Source: Bacteriovoracaceae bacterium (lineage in GTDB: Bacteria > Bdellovibrionota > Bacteriovoracia > Bacteriovoracales > Bacteriovoracaceae). From it: DNA of 64,000 nucleotides. The stretch spans positions 1 through 64,000 of the forward strand of contig JAIEMA010000022.1 of NCBI GenBank assembly GCA_019752535.1. The letters are read 5' to 3'. This document shows, one piece after another, positions 42,099 through 49,980 of this stretch (position 1 is the first letter of the stretch; each line of letters begins with the position of its first letter). The notes beneath the pieces are model-generated. The model did no database searches, was not told the origin of the DNA, and was given only the letters and a program-made list of their open reading frames with translations. The position numbers were made by a program, and so were the translations under genes.

Positions 42099-44516
42099 AT
42101 GTTGACCCTACTTACTTATGCGTCAAAAAATGGCCTTCGGCAGCAAATTGAAGACCTAGTTGGCCAAGACAAAAGTTTAAAATTAGTTACGCCATTTCCG
42201 GCGAAAGCAGATGCCTTAAGACATAACTGGTCTGATAGAAAAAATGTCGATGTCATTACGCTTTCTCGTTTCATGCAGGATTTTTTTAGCTTAATCGAAG
42301 ATAAGATTGAGGCACCTTTAAGAAAATCAAGACTCCTCTTAAAACTTAATAGTTTTAGATTTTTCCTCCCTGGCTTTGAAGATATTGATTACGGAACATT
42401 CAAAACGGCTTATCAGATTTTTTCTGATTTAAGAGCTTACACTGATGCAGCTGAGTTTCCAGATGAAATTCTAGAATCATTTGATGAAAATGTGGCCACT
42501 CTCGCACAGCTATTTCACCAAGCCTGCAAACGAAACGGAGTTCTCGATGAACATGCTGGCGTTTTTGAACTCAATGCCCGTCTAAGATCTCCAGAGGGCG
42601 AAAAGCTTAAAATCAATACTGTAATTATATTTGAAGGCTTTACCTTTATTACACCCGCACAGCTTTCCCTGTTTGAAGCCTTGGCCATCAGGCATGAAGT
42701 CCTCGTCCCGATTCCGGAATCTGTCTTTAATTCCTCTCATGCCTTCGATTGGACGAAGTCACTAGAGCTCTCTTGTCATGAAGTGATTCGAGCGCAAGAG
42801 ACGCCGAAGAAAGAAATTCAACTTGCGGGTCATCTCTATCCTCAAGGCTGCTTAAGTGAAGCGATGAGAAAGTGGGAGAGTGAACATCAAGGTGCAAAAT
42901 CAATTATTCTTGGAACAAAAAATATAACTGAAGAGATGTATCAAGTTATCCCCTTTGCCGATGTCTCAGTAAAGAAGCCAATTGATATTACCTTTGAGGC
43001 TCGAGATAAAATTTTTGATTTGTGGGAAAAGAGAATTCGAAGATCAAAGGTGACTCTCTCTGGTCCCACTATTCTTGAATGGATAGAGCAGGGGAAAAAA
43101 GAGATAATTGAAAAGAAAGATCTCAGTTTGATGAAAGATCTTTCGATCTACCTCGTATTAGAGAGAGCTCTAACTGAATCAGAGAAATGTCTGGATCAGC
43201 AGCCTTGTGATTTATTTCTACTCTCTCTGCTGAAGGAAGTGTGTTCATTAGATGCTCCACGTAATAGTCAAATCTCTATTCTGAAAAATGAAAGCGATAC
43301 AAAAATTTTAAGTTTAAAGAATTTAACTAATCTCGATTTTAATGTACCAACACTTATTTGCTTAGATTCAAGCTTCGGTTCCATCAAAAGTGATCATCGC
43401 CCTTTTTCTCCTGAGATGGAGAGAAACCTCGCAAAACTTGGTCCCGTAAGAAGACCAGAGCTTGAATTTAATTTTCTTCTCTCTGAACTCAACGAGCTCT
43501 GGGGACATGAGAATTTGAGTATCTATATTGAAAATGAACTTCTTACACACGATCTAGGGTGGAAAAGAGTTTTTGAAGATGTTCATTTAAATCTTGAATC
43601 CATAAGGATGAATACGTCTTATCTGAGTTCTAATTATAATTTTTTTCAAGTTCAATTATCAGCTCCCCCTAAAACAGGAATTATTTCAGCTTCTAAGCTT
43701 CAAGACTATCTTGATTGCCCAAGAAGATATTATGCCCAGAGAGTTGAGAGGATTGTTCCAAGAATAGAAACGACACTCGAAATAGATCCCATGATGATAG
43801 GAACTGTTGAACATAATCTTGTGCGTTGGGCTTGGGAAAATAAGATTCCTTACACAGACAGTAAGAGTCTTACTTTAGAGGCCACAAAACAAATTGACTT
43901 AAAAAATTCCACAGGACGTCTGACGGCAAGTTTGCGCTCAAGTGCAATCAATGAAGCCGTACTCTATGCCACCAATGGCTTAAAAAGATTAGTGAGTCTT
44001 GAAAAGACTATAAAAGGAATTCAATTCATTTTTGAGCGTGAAATAACAAGTGACTCAAAAACAGGTTTCATTGATTGCCTAGGACTAAGCGATGAAGCCT
44101 TAGTGTTATTAGATTTTAAACGGTCAAAAGGCCAGAACCCATCCCTTGGTAAATGGGAGGAGTTCTCAAAAATTCAGCTATGGTTTTATCTCAAGGCTTT
44201 GAAAGATGAAGGACTAATCAGTCACAAAACAAAATTGGCCGTTGGTTATTTGTTCTTCAAAGATATTGAAGATTCTTGGCTTGCTTGCGAGCCATCACTT
44301 CAAAGTCAAATTGAGATAGATTGTCCTGGATGGGCCAAAGAATGGATTGATTTTGATACTTCATTACAAAGGTACGAATTGTTTGAATCTGAAACAATAA
44401 ATAAATTAGCAAATGATACGACTTTTATTCCTTCACCAAGTAAACCTGATATTTGCACGATGTGCTCTCTGAGACCCATTTGTCCTCGTTTAGTTGAAGA
44501 GGAGGAGAGCGAATGA
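42099..44516 (+). CDS. addB: AddB-like PD-(D/E)XK nuclease subunit with Fe-S cysteines
   Basis: A protein of 805 residues. There is no Walker A motif near the start, so the helicase-like half is inactive or structural. The C-terminal nuclease has Asp659 (TGFIDCLG), Asp672-x-Lys674 (LLDFKRSKG) and a downstream QLWFYLKAL block. Four cysteines (Cys540 in LDCPRRYY; Cys786, Cys789 and Cys795 in CTMCSLRPIC) match the 4Fe-4S staple of AddB nucleases. With the next gene, which overlaps by 4 bases, it should form an AddAB/RecBCD-type enzyme that resects double-strand breaks for recombination. The gene name is given by analogy; it is shorter than Bacillus AddB. Confidence 0.8.
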   Translation: MLTLLTYASKNGLRQQIEDLVGQDKSLKLVTPFPAKADALRHNWSDRKNVDVITLSRFMQDFFSLIEDKIEAPLRKSRLLLKLNSFRFFLPGFEDIDYGTFKTAYQIFSDLRAYTDAAEFPDEILESFDENVATLAQLFHQACKRNGVLDEHAGVFELNARLRSPEGEKLKINTVIIFEGFTFITPAQLSLFEALAIRHEVLVPIPESVFNSSHAFDWTKSLELSCHEVIRAQETPKKEIQLAGHLYPQGCLSEAMRKWESEHQGAKSIILGTKNITEEMYQVIPFADVSVKKPIDITFEARDKIFDLWEKRIRRSKVTLSGPTILEWIEQGKKEIIEKKDLSLMKDLSIYLVLERALTESEKCLDQQPCDLFLLSLLKEVCSLDAPRNSQISILKNESDTKILSLKNLTNLDFNVPTLICLDSSFGSIKSDHRPFSPEMERNLAKLGPVRRPELEFNFLLSELNELWGHENLSIYIENELLTHDLGWKRVFEDVHLNLESIRMNTSYLSSNYNFFQVQLSAPPKTGIISASKLQDYLDCPRRYYAQRVERIVPRIETTLEIDPMMIGTVEHNLVRWAWENKIPYTDSKSLTLEATKQIDLKNSTGRLTASLRSSAINEAVLYATNGLKRLVSLEKTIKGIQFIFEREITSDSKTGFIDCLGLSDEALVLLDFKRSKGQNPSLGKWEEFSKIQLWFYLKALKDEGLISHKTKLAVGYLFFKDIEDSWLACEPSLQSQIEIDCPGWAKEWIDFDTSLQRYELFESETINKLANDTTFIPSPSKPDICTMCSLRPICPRLVEEEESE

Positions 44517-47500
44517 ATACTCCAAATCAAGAACAGATCCAGGCCATTCAGCATCAAGGTGGAGTACTGCTTAAAGCTGGGGCTGGATCTGGAAAAACAT
44601 TCGTTCTTGTTGAGCATGTAATCGATTTGACCAGAGGATGGAGAAAAATTTGGGAAAGTAAGAGAGATGGATCTTTCAGTGAATACATAGCGACGCAATT
44701 CTCATCAACAGTCTTGATGACGTTCACTAAACTTGCCGCGGGAGAAATCCTGGTGAGATTAACTAATCGATTCCAGCAAGAGATAAAAAAATGTGATGAA
44801 ACTGAAAAGGCTTGGTGGAAGGAATCTCTCTCTCAGATTGATCGCCTGAGTGTCACCACCATTGATGGATTTTTTTATAAATTAGTGAGAAGAGGTTATT
44901 TTCCCTCTCTTCCAAGTGAACTTGAAATCATCATGTCAGGTCCTCGAAAAAAGAGAATTGTTTCTCTTTTTGATATGTGGTGGGAGAAAAATTCTTCCTC
45001 CATGGATCTTGAATCTCTTAGAGATACGGCCATGTATCGCTCTGCCTTGTGTGAGACCTTGTTGGCCATTTTCAATGATCCCTCTCTTCGTGACTCTTGG
45101 ATGCAGTTTTCCATTGAAGATGCCTACCCTGCTAAGCTTGATTGGCTGGCCCTGGAGCTCCCGGCCCTAGAGGGATGGAATGATTTCCTTAAGCTGGAAA
45201 GCGTAGAGGTTCCACCTTCCGCGCGAGCTAAAGCCAATAAATGGGTTGAACTCGCTGATGCGCTTAATTCAAAAATTGTTAAAAACATTCAGACTTGGGA
45301 TGATATTTTAGATTGGGCACAATTTGCTGAATCTGAAGTCGGGAAAACAAGATTAGTCCTTGGTGGTTCAAAAGAGCTTGTGGGCTACTATTTCGAGGAA
45401 TGGAAAATTTTTAAGGATTCAGTCAAGCAGTGGGGACAAGTCTTTAGTCTCTATCAAGCGAATTTCGAAAAGAGAATTTTACCATGGCTTAAAACACTGA
45501 CTCATCTCGTGACTTCAATTAATAAGCAGCTCAATCCCAATGATGGGATTACTTATGGCGATCTAGAATACTACGTACTCAAAGGGGTGAGAGATCCTAA
45601 AATTTCTCAGAAAATCAGAAATGATTTTAAATACTTTGTTGTCGATGAATTTCAAGACACATCACGAGTCCAGTATGAAATTCTCAGTCTGCTTGTTGGT
45701 AGTGATTCGAATCGTTTGTTTTGTGTTGGAGACGCCAAGCAAGCGATTTATGGATTTAGAGGAGGAGAGCTTCAGGTTTTTAATGATGTCCAAAATAGTG
45801 CAGGCATCAGAACCCTTATGCTTTCAGCAAACTATCGCTCCTTACCTAAAGTCGTTGAATTCAATAATAGCTTCTTTAATGTTCTGTTTCCAATAGGCCT
45901 CTCATGGAAAGGCCAAGATTCCCATGCCGTCGAGATGGAGCCTCAGACAATAAGTGATAGTGGTCGAGGTGCTGGCTCTGTTGAACTGCTCGAGGTTAGC
46001 CTTCCATCCGTATTAGAGGTTGATCCTTCTCAGATAAATAAGAAAACCCCTAAATGGAAAACGACTTCTCTTCATCTCGCAGAAGCGGTTGTCATTTCTC
46101 AGAGTATTGAGAGAAAACTCATTGAAAATCCAAACGTAAATGTGGCGATCCTTTACAAGAAGCTAGCTCCGGCAAAATTTTTGATGAATGAATTGATGAG
46201 TAAAGGGATTGGATTTACCGCCCAAGCTAAAATTCCTTTTAAGGAAGATCCTGTGGCCGGAATCTTACTGGCCTTAATTGAGGACATGCTGGGTAAAAAA
46301 GAGCAGAACTGGTGTCAGTTCATGATTGCGGGGTATTTGGATCTATTAAGAATTAAGTCTAATTCTCTCGTAGCAAGCTGTACTCAGTTCAAGCTCGACC
46401 TCGATCTTTATGGTCCTCTTGAGGCTTTTGAATTATTTCTTTGGCGCTTAAATGTTTCTTTAAGTCTCTCGCAGAATATGGTGGAGATTAGAGAAATTCT
46501 CTCTCTCGGTTCAGGAGATCTTGAAGCCATTGCCATTAAGCTTAAATCAAAAGGTGAGGAGAGTTGGTCGGCTGATTTTAGATTTGGCGACAACTCCCAC
46601 CGAGTGATTATTCAAACATCGCATGGGTCCAAAGGATTGCAATACGATATTGTGTATGTTGGGGGATTAGCGACGAATGGAAAAGCTCGAAGTAAGCAAG
46701 ATTGGATTGGTTCACTACCCGGGGCTGCTTTATGGGTAGAGGATCCTAGTTCTCGCAAAAGGACTCAGACGCCACAACTTCTTTTCGAGAAATCACTCAA
46801 GACTCAGAAAGATTTTGCTGAATCAAAGAGGTTGTTTTATGTGGCATGTACTCGTGCTATTTATGAACTTGTTATGATTCGTTTTGTGAGCGCTCCTGGA
46901 GAATTGACTCTGGATAAATCAAGCTGGGCGATGGGGCTTGAGAGCTATTTAGAAAAAGCTGGCGATTCCTTATTGAATCGTATTCCAATTCAATTAAAAA
47001 AAGAGTCTTTCAAAGAGTCTGATTCAAGTAAGCCATTCTTTCATATCAATCCACTTGGTATTACATTAAAAAGTAATATAGACGACTCTACACATTTTGG
47101 AGTCACATCAGAGCTCTCTGTGACAGGACTCAATTCATTGCTCGAATGTCCGCGTAAGTTTTATTTTAAAAATATTTTAAAAATCCATGAGGATGAATTC
47201 GAAAATGAGGCTTCAATGGAAGCATGGGGCGGGGAGCGGGAAGTAAGGCCGATTTCTTCATCTGCTCGCGGAAGTGATATTCACTTGGCCCTCTCACAGG
47301 CCGTCTCTCAAAATTTTGTCCTTCCACTCAAATGGCTCAATCACAAAGATAAAGTTCATATGGATTGGGCCCTCAATGAATTAAAGCAAATTTGTCCGGA
47401 TCCAAGCCAGCTAGTCAGTGAAGCTCAAATGAAGTTTCCGTTTTTTGGTTTTATGTTAACCGGCATTCCTGACCTAGTTGTTCATTCAAAGTCCGTTGAG

Positions 47501-47788
47501 ATTTGGGATTACAAAACGGGAAGAAGAAATCACACGTCTGAACTCAAGTACTGGCAGCAGCTCATGATTTATGCCTATGCTCATTGGTCGACAGGATTAG
47601 TTTCTCTTGATTCCACGCTAGTTTTACGACTTTGTTATGTTGATTCCCACGAACTTCCGACTAAAGAAGTTTGCTTCAACGAAGTCCAAGAAGCCCTTTT
47701 CCCCATTTGGTCGAAGCTTTCAAATTTAGCAGAAATTGAAACGTCTCATTGTTCATCTTGCCCCTATACATCCGTGTGTCCACTCTAG
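44513..47788 (+). CDS. addA: AddA-like UvrD-family helicase with C-terminal nuclease
   Basis: A protein of 1091 residues and an SF1 helicase. Walker A is at 22-29 (KAGAGSGKT), Walker B VVDEFQD at about 376-382, then GDAKQAIYGFRGG, SANYRSLP, TSHGSKGLQYDIVYV and YVACTRA. The C-terminal nuclease has GIPDLVV and Asp999-x-Lys1001 (WDYKTGRR) with a following QQLMIYAY block. It also has Cys879 (ECPRKFYF) and Cys1080, Cys1083, Cys1089 (CSSCPYTSVC), the pattern of an Fe-S staple that in Bacillus is found only in AddB. It is coupled to the addB-like gene by a 4-base overlap. Loss of either nuclease would be visible here, but both look intact. Confidence 0.87.
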   Translation: MNTPNQEQIQAIQHQGGVLLKAGAGSGKTFVLVEHVIDLTRGWRKIWESKRDGSFSEYIATQFSSTVLMTFTKLAAGEILVRLTNRFQQEIKKCDETEKAWWKESLSQIDRLSVTTIDGFFYKLVRRGYFPSLPSELEIIMSGPRKKRIVSLFDMWWEKNSSSMDLESLRDTAMYRSALCETLLAIFNDPSLRDSWMQFSIEDAYPAKLDWLALELPALEGWNDFLKLESVEVPPSARAKANKWVELADALNSKIVKNIQTWDDILDWAQFAESEVGKTRLVLGGSKELVGYYFEEWKIFKDSVKQWGQVFSLYQANFEKRILPWLKTLTHLVTSINKQLNPNDGITYGDLEYYVLKGVRDPKISQKIRNDFKYFVVDEFQDTSRVQYEILSLLVGSDSNRLFCVGDAKQAIYGFRGGELQVFNDVQNSAGIRTLMLSANYRSLPKVVEFNNSFFNVLFPIGLSWKGQDSHAVEMEPQTISDSGRGAGSVELLEVSLPSVLEVDPSQINKKTPKWKTTSLHLAEAVVISQSIERKLIENPNVNVAILYKKLAPAKFLMNELMSKGIGFTAQAKIPFKEDPVAGILLALIEDMLGKKEQNWCQFMIAGYLDLLRIKSNSLVASCTQFKLDLDLYGPLEAFELFLWRLNVSLSLSQNMVEIREILSLGSGDLEAIAIKLKSKGEESWSADFRFGDNSHRVIIQTSHGSKGLQYDIVYVGGLATNGKARSKQDWIGSLPGAALWVEDPSSRKRTQTPQLLFEKSLKTQKDFAESKRLFYVACTRAIYELVMIRFVSAPGELTLDKSSWAMGLESYLEKAGDSLLNRIPIQLKKESFKESDSSKPFFHINPLGITLKSNIDDSTHFGVTSELSVTGLNSLLECPRKFYFKNILKIHEDEFENEASMEAWGGEREVRPISSSARGSDIHLALSQAVSQNFVLPLKWLNHKDKVHMDWALNELKQICPDPSQLVSEAQMKFPFFGFMLTGIPDLVVHSKSVEIWDYKTGRRNHTSELKYWQQLMIYAYAHWSTGLVSLDSTLVLRLCYVDSHELPTKEVCFNEVQEALFPIWSKLSNLAEIETSHCSSCPYTSVCPL

Positions 47789-47858
47789 CTTGCACCTAGT
47801 TCATCGCGTGTTATCATAAACATAGAAGCGTATTACCCCTGATTCTTAGGATGAGAAC

Positions 47859-48551
47859 ATGAAGAAATTGCTTGGTTTGTTTTTAGGTTTTCTGTTTGCG
47901 TTGTCGGCTTGGGCCAGTGAAAAGTCGGTCTACGATTTCTCTTGGCTTGATAAAGACAAAGAAATCTATGTTTTACAAAACCGAAAATACAGAAAAGAAG
48001 GCAAGCTCTATGTGGGCGTGGGAGGAATTAAAACTCTCTCGGGAGCCTTCGTTGATAGTTATGGAGCGAATGCGAGAGTAGGTTATTTCTTTAAAGAAGA
48101 TTGGGGTGTTGAATTTCTTTATGGGAAATACACTGGCAATGAAAATGATACGGCCAAAGGTGTTAAGGAGCAGGGAACTGTTCCGTTTTATCGCAAGTTC
48201 GACACTGTCATGGGGGGAATCCTTTGGTGGTCTCCATTCTACGCTAAGATCAACACCTTCAATCAGATCTTTTATTTTGATTGGATGTTTGGTTTAGGGG
48301 CAACTCAAATTAAAACGATGGATAATCGAAATAAATTTCTTCCGGGTGCACCGAGTACATTAACAAGTGAAAATACAACTGGTGGCTTGTGGTCGACGGC
48401 TCTTCGCTTTCATATCAACCAAGCTTGGAGCTTAAGACTTGATTTCACAGGCATGCATTATACAGCTGAACGCAAAACGTCTAATACCGCTGGCAAGAGT
48501 CAGATGTTTTCAAACTATGACTTCGGCATGGGGCTGATGTTTGCTTTCTAA
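47859..48551 (+). CDS. outer-membrane beta-barrel protein of Glt/Nfs-like cluster
   Basis: A protein of 230 residues with a signal peptide (MKKLLGLFLGFLFALSAWA). After a short linker (WLDKDKEIYVLQNRKYRKEG) it forms amphipathic strands (KLYVGVGGIKTLSGAF; ANARVGYFFKEDWGVEFLYG; FGMGLMFAF) ending in Phe. This layout, with the VLQNR-type linker, resembles the TIGR04565 barrels found with myxobacterial gliding and spore-coat clusters. It opens the cluster, starts 70 bases after the addA-like gene, and is followed by the TPR genes. It is probably the outer-membrane anchor of the complex. Confidence 0.78.
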   Translation: MKKLLGLFLGFLFALSAWASEKSVYDFSWLDKDKEIYVLQNRKYRKEGKLYVGVGGIKTLSGAFVDSYGANARVGYFFKEDWGVEFLYGKYTGNENDTAKGVKEQGTVPFYRKFDTVMGGILWWSPFYAKINTFNQIFYFDWMFGLGATQIKTMDNRNKFLPGAPSTLTSENTTGGLWSTALRFHINQAWSLRLDFTGMHYTAERKTSNTAGKSQMFSNYDFGMGLMFAF

Positions 48552-48567
48552 GTCAGGGGAGAACAGG

Positions 48568-49980
48568 ATGTTCAACCGTTTAATTATTTTTATTTTTCTT
48601 TTATCGCTTTCAATCACTTCAGCGATGGCCAGCTTGAGTTCGGCTCAAAAAACCTGGGAGACGACTTCGGGGGCAAGTTCTTGGAGAAAAATTGTCATCC
48701 AACTTGTCGATGCAGGCTATCCCTATTCTGCAGTGCCATTTATGAAAGAGTATTTGGTTCAAAACCGTGCTTCACTTGATGAAGACCTAGATGAAGCCTT
48801 TGATAAGCTTATTGCTTATACCGGTGTTCGTCCGTTTGAAACTCTACCCGATAATATTCTTGGCCAATCTCGCTCTTCCGTTGTGCGCTACATCCTCGCT
48901 AAAAAACATTTCAGGAAAGGTCGCTGGTCTGAGTCACTCACTGAATTGCAAAGAGTCAATGCCAACCATCCTGTTTATCCATTTGCTGTTCACTTAAAAG
49001 CAGCAATTCATAGTATTCAGGGAAAAATAGCAGAATCAGAATCTGACTATAAGGACTGTGTTTCGTTTTCTCGTTCACGCTATAACGACGAATCCAATCC
49101 CGTTAAGCTTCGCCAATTATTGATCAATCGTGACTCTTGTATTGCCGGGATAGCCCGCGCTGCATTCACGCGTGGTGATTATAAAAAAGCGGACTTTCTC
49201 TATCTTGATATTGAGAAGTCTTCTTATATTTGGCCTGAGATCCTTTTTGAGGAAGCTTGGTCGAGTTACTACCTTCAAAATTTCAATAGGACATTAGGGA
49301 AGTTGGTTTCTTACAAAGCCCCAGTCTTTGATTTTATTTTTAATCCTGAAATAGATGTTCTAAAGGCTTTGGCCTATATGCGTCTTTGTCTCTATGAAGA
49401 TGTAAATTCGATTGTAGAGAACTTCTATTCTCAATGGATGGAGCCTTCAAAAAATCTAAGGGGCTTCATTGTTTCACATGGAAGAGATTACAACTATTAC
49501 TTCCGTCTCGTGACGACGTTTGAGCAAGATAAAGTCGCTCGTGACTTCTTAATGCAACAGATGCTTCTGAATATATCTAAAGATCCAGCTTGGCAGGAAA
49601 TGAAGCAAGCCTATATTGATTCAATCTTAGAGTTTAATAAATTAAAGAGTTCTGGAAACTCACGATTTAATGTTGAGCTCATGAAAAACGTGAAAGAAGT
49701 TGTGGGTGAATACCAAGACTTGATGGGCAGTTATGCGCGGGCCCAGTTCAACGAAAAATATAATGCCCTTTCAAAAACTTTTCAGGACATGAGTTTTATT
49801 AAGCTTGAGGTCTTGGCCCGTAAGAAACAGTCACTTTACCAAGATGTGGGTGAAGGTAAAAAACGTGGCGATATTAAATATATAGATAGAAATGATAAGC
49901 AATACTTCTGGGATTTTAACGGTGAGTTTTGGGCCGATGAACTCGGAGATTATGTATTTGCCCTGGGGTCAGAATGCTAA
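48568..49980 (+). CDS. periplasmic TPR-like protein (GltC-like)
   Basis: A protein of 470 residues with a signal peptide (MFNRLIIFIFLLSLSITSAMA). Residues about 130-320 contain helical repeat pairs (YILAKKHFRKGRWSESLTEL; FAVHLKAAIHSIQGKIAESE; GIARAAFTRGDYKKADFLYL; ILFEEAWSSYYLQNFNRTLG) of TPR or Sel1-like type. ATG 48568 has GGGGAG about 7 bases before it. Position and content fit the GltC-like periplasmic protein of Glt-type clusters, an assignment made by layout. It overlaps the next TPR gene by 7 bases. Confidence 0.75.
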   Translation: MFNRLIIFIFLLSLSITSAMASLSSAQKTWETTSGASSWRKIVIQLVDAGYPYSAVPFMKEYLVQNRASLDEDLDEAFDKLIAYTGVRPFETLPDNILGQSRSSVVRYILAKKHFRKGRWSESLTELQRVNANHPVYPFAVHLKAAIHSIQGKIAESESDYKDCVSFSRSRYNDESNPVKLRQLLINRDSCIAGIARAAFTRGDYKKADFLYLDIEKSSYIWPEILFEEAWSSYYLQNFNRTLGKLVSYKAPVFDFIFNPEIDVLKALAYMRLCLYEDVNSIVENFYSQWMEPSKNLRGFIVSHGRDYNYYFRLVTTFEQDKVARDFLMQQMLLNISKDPAWQEMKQAYIDSILEFNKLKSSGNSRFNVELMKNVKEVVGEYQDLMGSYARAQFNEKYNALSKTFQDMSFIKLEVLARKKQSLYQDVGEGKKRGDIKYIDRNDKQYFWDFNGEFWADELGDYVFALGSEC

